DNA of 64,000 nt from Pandoraea fibrosis (lineage in GTDB: Bacteria > Pseudomonadota > Gammaproteobacteria > Burkholderiales > Burkholderiaceae): assembly GCF_000807775.2 (NCBI RefSeq), contig NZ_CP047385.1, positions 2,108,001 to 2,172,000 on the forward strand, written 5' to 3'. The position numbers and the translations under genes are program-made. Under the pieces are notes generated by a model that was not told where the DNA came from, ran no database searches, and saw only the letters and a program-made list of their open reading frames with translations. Positions 18,254 to 27,148 of the stretch are shown one piece after another (the stretch's first letter is position 1; every line of letters starts with the position of its first letter).

Positions 18254-19768
18254 CTAATGGGTGGACGGCACCGACGAGGTCGTTGTATCCCCCCGTTCGG
18301 CCGTCGAATGGGATTCGCTCAACGACGTCTTGTCGTTGGCGGCGCTCGATTGCCAGCCGCCGCCCAGCGCCAGGAACAGATTGACCTGATCCATCGCGAC
18401 TTGCGTTTCGGACGCGGCCAGTGCCGCCTCGGCGTTGGCGTGGGTGCGCTCGGCGTCGAGGCTGGTCAGGTATGGCGCGCGCCCGGCCTGATAGAGCTTG
18501 TGATTTTGTTCGGCCGCGGCGCGCGACTTGTCGCGGGCGTCACGCAAGGCGTCGTCGCGCTGCAACTCGCGGGTGTACGCCGAGAGCGATGTCTGCGTTT
18601 CCTGCAAGGCCTTCAACACCACGCCGTCGAAATGGGCGAGGGCGGCGTCGGCACCGGCTTCCATGCCTTTGATGTGGGCGCGCACGCCGTTGGTTGGCAG
18701 TGACCATGTGATCATCGGCCCCACGGTCCACTGTTCGGTACGGCCTTGCCCGAAGTGTTCCAGCACGCCGCTCGCGCCGATCGAGGCGCCGAGTCGAATC
18801 GAGGGGTACAGGTCTGCCGTGGCAACGCCGATCTTGGCGGTGGCTGATGCCAGTTCGCGCTCGGCCTGTCGCACGTCCGGGCGGCGCTTGAGCAGCGCCG
18901 TACCATCGCCGACAGGTAACGTCTGGCGAAGTTGGGGAATGCGACGGCATTGCGCCGCGCTCGCGTCGAGCGTGCCGGGCACCTTGCCGAGCATCACGGC
19001 CAGCCGATAGGTCGCGGCTTCGTGTTGCGCCTGGAAATGAGGCAGCGCGGCGCGCAGCGTGTCGGCCTGCGCCTGAGCGCGCAGCAGATCGGTCGGCTGA
19101 TCGCGACCGGCATCGACCAGCTTGCGCGTGATCGCCACACTCTTTTCCTGCAATTGCAGTTGTTGGTTGGCGATGTCGTACTCATGATTGGCCGCGCAGC
19201 CTTGCACATAGGCGCGTACCGTTTCGGCGGCCACGCTCACGCGAGCGACATCGAGCGCTGCCTGACTGGCTTCGGCCGCGGCGAGTGCGGCTTCATCTGC
19301 ACGGGCCAGCTTGCCGAAGAAGTCGATCTGGTAAGAGATGGACAGCGCCGCTGCGGCCAGATTGACCACCGGCAGCTTTTCTTCCTTCAGGAAACTCTCG
19401 CCGGAAAGCTGGGCGCGGCCTACATTGGCTTCCACGCCGCCCTGCGGCAAATTCTCCGATTCGACCTCGTGATACATCGCAATCGCGCGCTGAACGTTGG
19501 CGAGCGCCACGCGCACGTTCGTGTTGGCGGCAAGTGCCTCTTTCACGAGCGCGTCGAGCTTCGGATCGTCGTAGAGCTGCCACCAGTCGTCGGGCACCGC
19601 ACCGATGGAAACGGCACGTTGCGTGGGGTTGGCTAGGGGGCCGTTCGCGTCGGGGGAACGCATCACCGAGTTTTCCGGCAGATGGTAGTCGGGGCCGACG
19701 GTCGTGCATCCGGCAACGAGCGCGGCAGCTGCTGCCACGGCGCTCATCAGGAGTAATCGTGTGCTCAC
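18254..19768 (-). CDS. Outer-membrane efflux lipoprotein (NodT family)
   Basis: TolC-like channel, 504 residues, the last gene of a five-gene efflux operon. Lipoprotein signal with lipobox VAGC (Cys21). OEP-domain motifs include SISYQIDFFGKLARADEAA, LLKRRPDVRQAERELASA and a C-terminal YQAGRAPYLTSLDAERTHA. The last ~30 residues are polar and Ser/Thr-rich. It overlaps the upstream HlyD gene by 4 bases. The tripartite design (FUSC permease, HlyD adaptor, OMF) indicates export across both membranes, probably of aromatic acids or other hydrophobic anions. Confidence 0.93.
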   Translation of the reverse strand: MSTRLLLMSAVAAAAALVAGCTTVGPDYHLPENSVMRSPDANGPLANPTQRAVSIGAVPDDWWQLYDDPKLDALVKEALAANTNVRVALANVQRAIAMYHEVESENLPQGGVEANVGRAQLSGESFLKEEKLPVVNLAAAALSISYQIDFFGKLARADEAALAAAEASQAALDVARVSVAAETVRAYVQGCAANHEYDIANQQLQLQEKSVAITRKLVDAGRDQPTDLLRAQAQADTLRAALPHFQAQHEAATYRLAVMLGKVPGTLDASAAQCRRIPQLRQTLPVGDGTALLKRRPDVRQAERELASATAKIGVATADLYPSIRLGASIGASGVLEHFGQGRTEQWTVGPMITWSLPTNGVRAHIKGMEAGADAALAHFDGVVLKALQETQTSLSAYTRELQRDDALRDARDKSRAAAEQNHKLYQAGRAPYLTSLDAERTHANAEAALAASETQVAMDQVNLFLALGGGWQSSAANDKTSLSESHSTAERGDTTTSSVPSTH

Positions 19769-20727
19769 TGCCGGGCTCCCGCTTGGGCGCCGGTCTCGTG
19801 GGCCGAGGCCAGCGTCGCGGACGCGGCGTCAGCCTGTTTCGACTGACCTGACTTGTCCTGCCGATTTTCCACGACGGTCACGGTTGCGGTGCGACCGGCG
19901 ACCAGACGCATATCCTTGGGCACATCGTCGAGTGCAATGCGCACCGGGATGCGCTGAGCGAGACGAACCCAGTTGAAGGTCGGATTGATGTTCGGCAACA
20001 TCGACGCGCCGCTCGTGCGATCGCGATCCTCGATGCCCGCGACGATGCTCTGCACGTGGCCGTGCAATACATGTTGCTCGCCCATCAGGCGGACTTCCAC
20101 TTTGTCGCCGATGTGAATGCCGCGCATCTTCGTTTCTTCGAAATAGCCCTCGACGTGCAGCGAGTTGGCGTCGACCATCGAGAGCACCGGACGGCCGGTG
20201 CTGACATAGTCGCCCACGCGTGGCAGACGATCGTTCAGATAGCCGTCGGCCGGGGCGAGAACCCGGGTGCGTTCGAGGTTGAGCTTGGCCAGTCGCACGG
20301 CGGCTTCGGCCTGTGCAACGGCGGCTTCGCCGGACTCGACCTTGGCCTGACCGGCCTCGACCACTTCCTTGGCGACCACTTCCGTCAACTGATGGTTACG
20401 CGCGTTCTCGCGGCGTGCCTGTGCGAGTGTGGCGCGCTGCGCAGCGACCGTGGCTTCCGCCTGTTGCAGCGCCAGCGTATAGCGGTCGCGGTCGATCACG
20501 AACAGCAGATCGCCACGGTGCACCTGCTGGTTGTCCTTGACCTCGACGTCGGTAATAAGGCCGGAGACGTCGGGGGCGACTTGCACGATGTCGGCGCGAA
20601 TGCGGCCGTCACGTGTCCACGGGGCGACGGTGTAGTAGTCCCACAGATGCAGCAGCACGAAGACCGCGACGCAGGATACTGCGAGCGTCAGCACAACGGG
20701 GCCGAGAGAGCGAAGTTTCAGTTTCAT
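19765..20727 (-). CDS. HlyD-family efflux adaptor (AaeA/EmrA-like)
   Basis: Periplasmic adaptor of 320 residues anchored by one N-terminal helix (about 8-28). The segment APWTRDGRIRADIVQVAPDV is the hallmark of AaeA-type adaptors that pair with FUSC permeases. A biotinyl-lipoyl-like region is split by a coiled coil (about 80-140), with the second half LNLERTRVLAPADGYL. It overlaps the neighbours on both sides by 4 bases, so the operon is translationally coupled. Confidence 0.93.
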   Translation of the reverse strand: MKLKLRSLGPVVLTLAVSCVAVFVLLHLWDYYTVAPWTRDGRIRADIVQVAPDVSGLITDVEVKDNQQVHRGDLLFVIDRDRYTLALQQAEATVAAQRATLAQARRENARNHQLTEVVAKEVVEAGQAKVESGEAAVAQAEAAVRLAKLNLERTRVLAPADGYLNDRLPRVGDYVSTGRPVLSMVDANSLHVEGYFEETKMRGIHIGDKVEVRLMGEQHVLHGHVQSIVAGIEDRDRTSGASMLPNINPTFNWVRLAQRIPVRIALDDVPKDMRLVAGRTATVTVVENRQDKSGQSKQADAASATLASAHETGAQAGARQ

Positions 20728-20933
20728 GGTTGGCAGGCCCGCGCGATGGCGACGATGCCGCCCAGCGCGATGATGTACACAGCGAGGTTGAATAAGGAAC
20801 GGTGCCAGACGAGCTTGTAAAAACCGATGCGCGCGAGCACGAAGCGCAGCGCGCCCGTCAGCACGAAAGCCACGACCATGAGGACCAGCAGCGTCGGCAC
20901 GAAGACGCCGTAGATATCGATCTCACCGCTCAT
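20724..20933 (-). CDS. DUF1656 small membrane protein (AaeX/YtcA-like)
   Basis: A 69-residue inner-membrane protein with two predicted helices (about 9-30 and 47-65) separated by a positively charged loop. It begins MSGEIDIYGVFVPTLL, matching the DUF1656 pattern. Genes of this family sit between FUSC and HlyD genes in AaeAB-type efflux operons, as here; the exact role is unknown. It has 4-base overlaps on both sides. Confidence 0.92.
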   Translation of the reverse strand: MSGEIDIYGVFVPTLLVLMVVAFVLTGALRFVLARIGFYKLVWHRSLFNLAVYIIALGGIVAIARACQP

Positions 20934-22939
20934 TGGACACTCCCGGGTCGTGTGGCCGGGAACAGCGCGACGTGGATGTCCATGAGCGATGCGCGCGCAC
21001 TGCGCGACGCCTGATCGCTATGGGCCACCAACGAGCGCACCGCGCCCAGCAGTTTGTCGTGCAGCGTGGTGTCGGGTTCGCTCACCTGTTCGTCGAGGCG
21101 CGCCTGATAAAAGCGCGCCACGTCGGTGAGCACGGCCTCGACGGCGTCGCGCTGCGATGGATTCAGATGCGGCAGCTCGCGCTGCAACGCCAGCGCCGAG
21201 AGTTCGACGCGTACTTCGGTAAAGCCGTCGCTCGACGTTTCGCTTTCGCTGGCGGCCAGACGCGGCACCAATTGGCCGAGCCGGTCGAGCAATCGCGCTC
21301 GCAGGCGTCCGTGTTCGGTCACCGAGCGGCCGACCGCGTTTTTCGCGATATCGCGCCAGCTCGAGTGGATCAGGCGGCGCATGGCCACGCGGGTGCCGAA
21401 CGGACGCGTCTGCAACGTCCAGAGCAGCGCGAACAACACGCCGACCAGGCCGGCGAGATTGCTGTTGAAGAACGCCGGAAAGTCAGCGCTGTAGCCGCCC
21501 TGAATGCCGACGAAGCTCGCGGTATTGACCGCCACGAGCATGGCGACCATCGTGAAGCGCGGCTGCGGGATGAAGGTGCCGAGCAGCAGGTACGGAACGG
21601 CAAACATCGCGACGAGCAGACCGAAGTCATGGGCATTCGTCAGGATGAAGAACACATAGACGGCGGCGAACACCACGCACACGGCCGTTGCCCAGAAGAA
21701 CGAGCGGATGAACGGTGCGGGCTCGTCCATGGCGGCGAAGAAGCAGCAGGCCACGGCGCCGAGCGAGACGGCCGCGGCGCCATCGTTCCAGCCGGTGTAG
21801 ATCCACGCCATGCCCATGAGGAATGTGCATAGCGCGGCCGATACGGTCGAGAACAGGAGCAGGCCGTGATCGTAATGGCGCGCGCCGCCTAATTCCCAAT
21901 GCGGGAAGGCGGGTGTCCATTCCTGTCCGCGGTCCTGATCGTCGTGCTGGCCAAAGCGGCGTTGCAACGACACGCAGTCTTGCCAGAGTTGCACGAGCGA
22001 GCGCAGACGGTCTTCGGTCGCCGCCACGAGTGCGCCATACCAGTCAGAGGCTTCGCCGGCCGATTGCGGCGGGCTCAACAGGTGGGCCGGGGCGGGCGAC
22101 GGCGCACCGCGACGCAGCCATGCAACGACCTCTGCCATCTTCGCTTCGAGTGCTTCCGGCGCGCCCATTGGGTGCTGACGCAACGTGTGCACGAGCGAGG
22201 CTACCGTCGAGAGTACCGGCATCATCATGGTCATGCGCCCGCGCAATTCCTGCGCGTCGCGAACGCGTTCCGACGTGTCGGCATCGTAAGAGAGCTGGCT
22301 GATCAACTGGTCGAGCGCCAGAATGTCGGCCGCCATGCGGTGGCGGCTCATGTGTCGCGTGGCCTTGCCTTCCGGATCGGCCGAGAGCATGTCGGTCGTC
22401 CAGCGTGCGGCATCGGTGAGCCAGCGCGCCGAGCGGTCGTGCAGCACCTTGGCCACACTTGTGGGCAGGATCACGGCGCCGACCACACTCGCGCAAACGA
22501 TACCGAGAATGATCTCCTCGGAGCGCGCGACCGCGATATCGAAAATGCCGTCGGGCGTATTGACCGCCGGCAGGGCGATCAGCGGCAAGGTGTACGACGC
22601 CAGCAGAAACACATAGCTGCGCGGTGAACGATGCAGCAGCGAGATATAGAGCAACGTGCCGGTCCACAGTCCGACAGCCGCCATCAGCAATTCAGGGTTG
22701 TTGACGAGCGCGGGAACGAAGGCAATGGACGCTGCCGCACCGAGCAGCGTGCCGAGCACGCGGTACAGCGCTTTGGAGCGGGTGGCGCCCGTGAGCGGGT
22801 GCGACACGATGTAGACCGTGGCCATCGCCCAGTACGGACGCGGCAAACCGAGCGCCAGGGCGATGTAGAGCGCCAGCATCGAGGCGACGAACGCCTTGAT
22901 CGAGAAAATCCAGTCGCGTGAGGATGGCCAGTTGAACAC
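20930..22939 (-). CDS. FUSC-family inner-membrane efflux permease (AaeB-like)
   Basis: Aromatic-acid-exporter-type permease of 669 residues. The N-terminal FUSC membrane block (about 10-170, FVASMLALYIALALGLPRPYWAMATVY) is followed by a long soluble region (about 170-350) and a second membrane block (about 360-510). In E. coli, AaeB exports p-hydroxybenzoate-like acids; substrate identity here is inference. It follows the MarR gene by 3 bases and overlaps the DUF1656 gene. Confidence 0.92.
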   Translation of the reverse strand: MFNWPSSRDWIFSIKAFVASMLALYIALALGLPRPYWAMATVYIVSHPLTGATRSKALYRVLGTLLGAAASIAFVPALVNNPELLMAAVGLWTGTLLYISLLHRSPRSYVFLLASYTLPLIALPAVNTPDGIFDIAVARSEEIILGIVCASVVGAVILPTSVAKVLHDRSARWLTDAARWTTDMLSADPEGKATRHMSRHRMAADILALDQLISQLSYDADTSERVRDAQELRGRMTMMMPVLSTVASLVHTLRQHPMGAPEALEAKMAEVVAWLRRGAPSPAPAHLLSPPQSAGEASDWYGALVAATEDRLRSLVQLWQDCVSLQRRFGQHDDQDRGQEWTPAFPHWELGGARHYDHGLLLFSTVSAALCTFLMGMAWIYTGWNDGAAAVSLGAVACCFFAAMDEPAPFIRSFFWATAVCVVFAAVYVFFILTNAHDFGLLVAMFAVPYLLLGTFIPQPRFTMVAMLVAVNTASFVGIQGGYSADFPAFFNSNLAGLVGVLFALLWTLQTRPFGTRVAMRRLIHSSWRDIAKNAVGRSVTEHGRLRARLLDRLGQLVPRLAASESETSSDGFTEVRVELSALALQRELPHLNPSQRDAVEAVLTDVARFYQARLDEQVSEPDTTLHDKLLGAVRSLVAHSDQASRSARASLMDIHVALFPATRPGSVQ

Positions 22940-22942
22940 GGT

Positions 22943-23416
22943 TTACTTCTTCGGGGGCTCCATCGCGAGGATGCCCACGTCGGGGCTCGCTACGCGGGAG
23001 ATGGCTTCGAACACGCGCAACACCGCCTCGAAATCCTCGCGCGGGATGTTCGCGAAGACCTTCGCGCGCAACTGGCTGAGTTCGATTTCGAGCTTTTCGG
23101 CGAGCGCCTCGCCGGCCTCCGTGAGCCGCAGCGCATTGGCGCGCCGGTCGCTGGCATCGACTTCGCGCAGCACGAGGCCGGCTGCGCACAACTGATCGAG
23201 CAGCCGTACCAGAGATGCGCCTTCGAGTCCGACATATTCGGCAAGCTCGACCTGACGCACACCCTGGCCAAGACGGCGGATGAACAGTAACGGGCCGGCG
23301 CTCGCCGCGGAAATGCCGTATTCGACGATCGCGCCCTGCGAGATCTGACGCCACTGCTTGCCCGCCAGCAGCAAATGGCTGGTGAAGACAAAGCGGAGCG
23401 ATTCAAGGGAGGTCAT
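22943..23416 (-). CDS. MarR-family regulator of the FUSC efflux operon
   Basis: First gene of the operon: a 157-residue MarR winged-HTH protein (LAEYVGLEGASLVRLLDQLC recognition region, DASDRRANALRLTEAGEA wing). It is co-transcribed with the FUSC, DUF1656, HlyD and OMF genes, so it is expected to repress its own operon and release it when a substrate-like ligand binds. The start at 23416 lies only about 9 bases after a TATAAT -10 box on this strand (23430-23425), so the transcript may be leaderless. Confidence 0.9.
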   Translation of the reverse strand: MTSLESLRFVFTSHLLLAGKQWRQISQGAIVEYGISAASAGPLLFIRRLGQGVRQVELAEYVGLEGASLVRLLDQLCAAGLVLREVDASDRRANALRLTEAGEALAEKLEIELSQLRAKVFANIPREDFEAVLRVFEAISRVASPDVGILAMEPPKK

Positions 23417-23424
23417 GGGGAAAG

Positions 23425-23459
23425 ATTATATGTTAACTAATAATTAGGATGCTAGTTAA
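23425..23459 (-). promoter_or_regulatory. Promoter/operator of the MarR-FUSC operon
   Basis: AT-rich island in GC-rich DNA. On the minus strand a perfect TATAAT lies at 23430-23425. Upstream are the palindrome CTAATAATTAG (23437-23447) and the wider inverted repeat TTAACTA (23433-23439) / TAGTTAA (23453-23459), as expected for a MarR operator covering the promoter. No clear -35 element is visible. Confidence 0.6.
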
Positions 23460-23609
23460 TGCGTTATTGCATCAGGCGGTGAAATCGACGGGAAAGCCCG
23501 TCCCGTAAGGGGTTTCGACCGGTCTCGCGGTGCCGGCCGGCGAGCGGAAGCCGGCACTTTCGGCCACTTATGCCCGTTTTATTTTCCGGTGTGCGTCGGA
23601 ACAGGGCTG

Positions 23610-24146
23610 TCAGGCGCCTGGGACATCGGCCTGGCTCGCGTCGTCAGTTTCGCCCTGCGCGCCGGACATCTCGTCTATCTGCTTCATGTTCTCGAGCAGC
23701 TTGAGCAAGTAGTGCAGGGTGTGGGTGATATCGCCCGTCGAGAACTCATCCAGTGCGCGTCCGTAGTAGTCGTGAATGCGCGGCACGGCCTCCCGGTGCC
23801 AGACATGACGGCCATGTTCGGTCATCGTAATGCGCCGCGAGCGCCGGTCGCGTCCGTCCGGTGCGCTGACGATATGGCCGTCGCGCTCCATGCGGCTGAT
23901 CAGGCCGGACAGGTTCTGTCGGCTCACCATCAGATAGCGCGCGAGGTCGCCCACGCTCATGCCGTCGGGTACCTCTGGTCGGGACAATGCTCCCAGCACG
24001 GCCCATTGCTGTGTCGTCAGGCCAAGGCTTTCAACCGCTCTCGTCCCCGTTTTGTGCAACATGTTGGCGCATTGGTAGAGCCGAAAAAACAACCGGTTTG
24101 CCAGTTCCATTCGGGTAATATCTGTATTTTTATTAGGGTTATCCAT
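23610..24146 (-). CDS. badR: MarR-family regulator, probable BadR
   Basis: MarR-type winged-HTH regulator of 178 residues. The start at 24146 (MDNPNKNTDITRMELANRLF) is set by the strong AGAGGAA ribosome site immediately upstream; the longer ORF from 24206 runs into the operator. The HTH region LARYLMVSRQNLSGLISRME and the wing DRRSRRITMTEHGR are clear. It is divergent from the badH-badI-aliB-aliA-type operon, matching the arrangement in Rhodopseudomonas palustris, where the MarR protein BadR controls alicyclic-acid genes. Assignment as BadR is by family plus context. The ligand would be a pathway CoA thioester or acid. Confidence 0.8.
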   Translation of the reverse strand: MDNPNKNTDITRMELANRLFFRLYQCANMLHKTGTRAVESLGLTTQQWAVLGALSRPEVPDGMSVGDLARYLMVSRQNLSGLISRMERDGHIVSAPDGRDRRSRRITMTEHGRHVWHREAVPRIHDYYGRALDEFSTGDITHTLHYLLKLLENMKQIDEMSGAQGETDDASQADVPGA

Positions 24147-24198
24147 ATCGATTCCTCTGCATTTGCGTGCTTGCGCATTGCTGATCTGATGTCTAGTA

Positions 24199-24218
24199 TA
24201 CGTCAATATATTGACGTA
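24199..24218. promoter_or_regulatory. 20-bp perfect palindromic operator (MarR type)
   Basis: TACGTCAATATATTGACGTA is a perfect 20-bp inverted repeat in the gap between the divergent MarR gene and the SDR gene, 52 bases upstream of the MarR start and 74 upstream of the SDR start. A -10-like TATACT on the minus strand (24200-24195) overlaps its edge. Size and symmetry fit a MarR dimer site able to control both directions. Confidence 0.75.
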
Positions 24219-24292
24219 ATTTGATCGGCGGGCAGGCCCCCCTTCGCGCTCGGCAAGGATACCGTGCCCGTCAGCAACTCAGGAGGCAGAAC

Positions 24293-25060
24293 ATGCAGCG
24301 GTTCGAGGGCAAGACCGTCGTTGTGACGGGCGGCGGGGGCGGGATCGGCGGGGCGACATGTCGCCGGCTGGGAAGCGAGGGGGCGGCCGTGGCCGTGTTC
24401 GATCGCGATCTGGCGGCAGCGCAGCGCGTGGCTGGGGAAATCGTCGAAGCCGGGGGGCGAGCGCAGGCGTTTGCGTGCGACATCACCGTGCGCGAGCAGG
24501 TCGATGCGGCGCTCGCCGCCGTCGCGCAGGCATTCGGTCCGGTGAGCGTGCTGGTCAACAACGCCGGCTGGGACATCTTCAAACCCTTTACCAAGACGGT
24601 GCCCGCCGAGTGGGACCGGCTGATCGCCATCAATCTGATCGGCGCACTGCATATGCATCACGCGGTGCTGCCCGGAATGGTGGCGCAGCGCAGCGGACGG
24701 ATCGTCAACATCGCATCCGACGCCGCACGGGTCGGCTCGTCCGGCGAAGCGGTCTATGCGGCGTGCAAGGGCGGGATCGTGGCGTTCTCGAAAACCATCG
24801 CGCGCGAGCATGCGCGCCACGGCATTACCGTCAATGTGGTGTGCCCCGGGCCGACCGACACCGCGCTTTTCGCCGACTACAAGGAAGGCGCCGGTAATCC
24901 CGAAAAACTCGTCGAGGCGTTCACGAAAGCGATCCCTCTCGGGCGTATTGGCCAGGCAGACGATCTGCCCGGCGCGATTGCTTTCTTCGCAAGCGACGAC
25001 GCGGCGTTCGTCACCGGTCAGGTGCTGAGCGTGTCGGGCGGCCTCACGATGAACGGCTGA
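24293..25060 (+). CDS. badH: 2-hydroxycyclohexanecarboxyl-CoA dehydrogenase (SDR), BadH-like
   Basis: Short-chain dehydrogenase of 255 residues, start at 24293 behind AGGAGG (24281-24286). Motifs: NAD-binding TGGGGGIGGA near residue 12, NNAG (VLVNNAGWDIF) near 85, the catalytic Ser in NIASDAA, and YxxxK (VYAACKGG) near 150. It should oxidise 2-hydroxycyclohexanecarboxyl-CoA to the 2-keto form with NAD+. The BadH assignment rests on resemblance remembered for the family and on the adjoining BadI, AliB and AliA genes. It is the first gene of the operon, controlled from the palindrome upstream. Confidence 0.82.
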   Translation: MQRFEGKTVVVTGGGGGIGGATCRRLGSEGAAVAVFDRDLAAAQRVAGEIVEAGGRAQAFACDITVREQVDAALAAVAQAFGPVSVLVNNAGWDIFKPFTKTVPAEWDRLIAINLIGALHMHHAVLPGMVAQRSGRIVNIASDAARVGSSGEAVYAACKGGIVAFSKTIAREHARHGITVNVVCPGPTDTALFADYKEGAGNPEKLVEAFTKAIPLGRIGQADDLPGAIAFFASDDAAFVTGQVLSVSGGLTMNG

Positions 25061-25125
25061 TATTTCCATCAAGACGATGCTGCACACGGTCCGATGTCAG
25101 GTGGCCGGCGGCGAGGATCAGGACA

Positions 25126-25908
25126 ATGAACTACGAAGACATTCTGTATGAAGTGCGCAACGGTGCGGCGTGGATCACGATCAACCGTCCGGAGAAGATG
25201 AATGCATTTCGCGGACGTACCTGCGACGAATTGATTCACGCGATCAACAAGGCGGGCTATGACAGGGAGATCGGCAGCATTGTGCTCGCCGGTGCTGGCG
25301 AGAAGGCGTTTTGCACCGGTGGCGACCAGTCGGCGCATGAAGGGCAGTACGACGGGCGCGGCACCATCGGTTTGCCGATGGAGGAACTGCACAACGCGAT
25401 TCGCGACGTGCCCAAACCAGTGATCGCGCGGGTGCAGGGCTATGCGATTGGCGGCGGCAACGTGATCTGCACTTTGTGCGACTTCACGATCGCCTCCGAG
25501 AAGGCTGTCTTCGGTCAGGTCGGGCCGAAGGTCGGTTCGGTCGACCCCGGCTTCGGCACGGCGTTTCTGGCGCGCGTGGTCGGTGAGAAGAAAGCGCGCG
25601 AAATCTGGTACCTGTGCCGTCGCTATACGGCAGCCGAAGCGCTCGGGATGGGGCTGGTGAACACTGTGGTCCCGCATGAGCAACTCGACGCCGAAGTGCA
25701 GAAATGGTGCGACGAGATCATGGAGCGCAGCCCGACCGCGATCGCCATCGCAAAGCGCTCGTTCAACATGGACACCGCGCAGCAGGCGGGCATCGCCGGC
25801 ATGGGCATGTACGCGCTCAAGCTCTACTACGAGACGGAGGAGTCGCGCGAAGGCGTGCGCGCGTTCCAGGAAAAGCGTAAGCCCGATTTCCGCAAGTACG
25901 CCAAATAA
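25126..25908 (+). CDS. badI: 2-ketocyclohexanecarboxyl-CoA hydrolase, BadI-like
   Basis: Crotonase-superfamily enzyme of 260 residues that opens the alicyclic ring: 2-ketocyclohexanecarboxyl-CoA + H2O gives pimelyl-CoA. It shares features with the MenB/BadI branch: NRPEKMNAFRGRTCDELI, the oxyanion-hole segments GDQSAHEGQYDGRG and GYAIGGGNVICTLCD, GQVGPKVGSVDPGFGT, and the C-terminal FQEKRKPDFRKYAK. These match R. palustris BadI closely as recalled. It lies 65 bases after badH and 15 before aliB. The product feeds beta-oxidation. Confidence 0.88.
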   Translation: MNYEDILYEVRNGAAWITINRPEKMNAFRGRTCDELIHAINKAGYDREIGSIVLAGAGEKAFCTGGDQSAHEGQYDGRGTIGLPMEELHNAIRDVPKPVIARVQGYAIGGGNVICTLCDFTIASEKAVFGQVGPKVGSVDPGFGTAFLARVVGEKKAREIWYLCRRYTAAEALGMGLVNTVVPHEQLDAEVQKWCDEIMERSPTAIAIAKRSFNMDTAQQAGIAGMGMYALKLYYETEESREGVRAFQEKRKPDFRKYAK

Positions 25909-25923
25909 GCGAGGCAGACCGCG

Positions 25924-27078
25924 ATGCTCAATCCGTATCTCGACGACGATCTCGTGGCTCTGGCCGAGCACACGCATCGCTTTGCTCAGGCCCGCATTGC
26001 TCCCGGTTTTCAGACGCGCGACCAAACGCGGGTGCTGGAACGCAGTCTCATGCGAGAGATGGGGGAAATGGGGTTGATTGCCCCCGAACTACCGGAAGTC
26101 TACGGCGGGCAGGGCATGGGACGTTTGGCCGCTGGTGTGATTCACGAGGCGATCGCGCGCGCCGATCTCAGCATGTCTTACGTCAACCTGCTGGCGTCGC
26201 TCAACGGACAGATTCTGGCCGAGCACGGCAAGCCGGAGGTGGTGACGCCCTGGTTGGAGAAGCTCACGCGCGGCGAGACGCTGCTGGCCATCGCACTGAC
26301 CGAACCGCGTGGCGGCTCCGATGCCGCCAACCTGCGCATGCGCGCCGACTTCGACGGCACGCACTACATCCTTAATGGCGAGAAGACCTCGATCTCGGCA
26401 GCCGATCAGGCAGACGCGGCTGTCGTGTTCGCGCGCACCGGCGAGGTGTCCGAACTTGCGCGCGGCATCTCGGCGTTTCTCGTGCCGCTCGACCTGCCGG
26501 GCGTGACGCGCCAGCGCTTCGACTGCCACGGTCAGCGCGCCATCGGCCGGGGTTCGCTGTTCTTCGAGAACGTCAGAATTCCTGCCGACCATGGGCTCGG
26601 TGCGCCCGGCGAGGGCTTCGTGCAGGTGATGCAGGGCTTCGATTTCTCGCGTGCGCTGATCGGTCTGCAAGTGCTGGCTGTCGCCCGGGCGGCGCTGGAC
26701 GAAACCTGGGAGTACGTGGCCCAGCGCGAGGCGTTCGGCAAGCCGCTTTCGGCCTTTCAGGGGGTGTCGCATCCGCTGGCGGATTTCGACACGCAGGTCG
26801 AGGCGGCCAGACTGCTTTGCCTGCAAACGCTCTGGCTCAAGGACCGTGGCCTGCCGCACAGCGCCGAAGCCGCAATGTGCAAATGGTGGGGGCCGAAGCT
26901 GGCCTACGACACGATTCATCAGTGTCTGCTGATGTTCGGACACGGTGGCTACGATCGTGGCGTCATGGAGCAACGCTTGCGTGACGTGCTGGGGTTCCAG
27001 ATTGGCGACGGCACCGCGCAGATCATGAAGACGATCATTGCGCGCACCCGGGCGGGCAGGCAGGCCGTGCCGATCTGA
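25924..27078 (+). CDS. aliB: Acyl-CoA dehydrogenase, probable cyclohexanecarboxyl-CoA dehydrogenase AliB
   Basis: FAD-dependent acyl-CoA dehydrogenase of 384 residues, expected to convert cyclohexanecarboxyl-CoA to the 1-ene product and pass electrons to ETF. Family segments: ALTEPRGGSDAANLRMRA (FAD/substrate loop), GEKTSISAADQADAAVVFAR and a C-terminal helical domain. In most relatives a catalytic Glu sits in a YEGT motif near the C-terminus; here the aligned sequence is IGDGTAQIMK, so Asp362 takes that place. Placement between badI and aliA supports AliB. There is no obvious loss of function otherwise. Confidence 0.78.
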   Translation: MLNPYLDDDLVALAEHTHRFAQARIAPGFQTRDQTRVLERSLMREMGEMGLIAPELPEVYGGQGMGRLAAGVIHEAIARADLSMSYVNLLASLNGQILAEHGKPEVVTPWLEKLTRGETLLAIALTEPRGGSDAANLRMRADFDGTHYILNGEKTSISAADQADAAVVFARTGEVSELARGISAFLVPLDLPGVTRQRFDCHGQRAIGRGSLFFENVRIPADHGLGAPGEGFVQVMQGFDFSRALIGLQVLAVARAALDETWEYVAQREAFGKPLSAFQGVSHPLADFDTQVEAARLLCLQTLWLKDRGLPHSAEAAMCKWWGPKLAYDTIHQCLLMFGHGGYDRGVMEQRLRDVLGFQIGDGTAQIMKTIIARTRAGRQAVPI

Positions 27079-27148
27079 GGGCGCCACGGCGACAGCAACA
27101 ACAAGACCATAACGATACGAACGATGCGACAGCACAGGAGACGATGCA

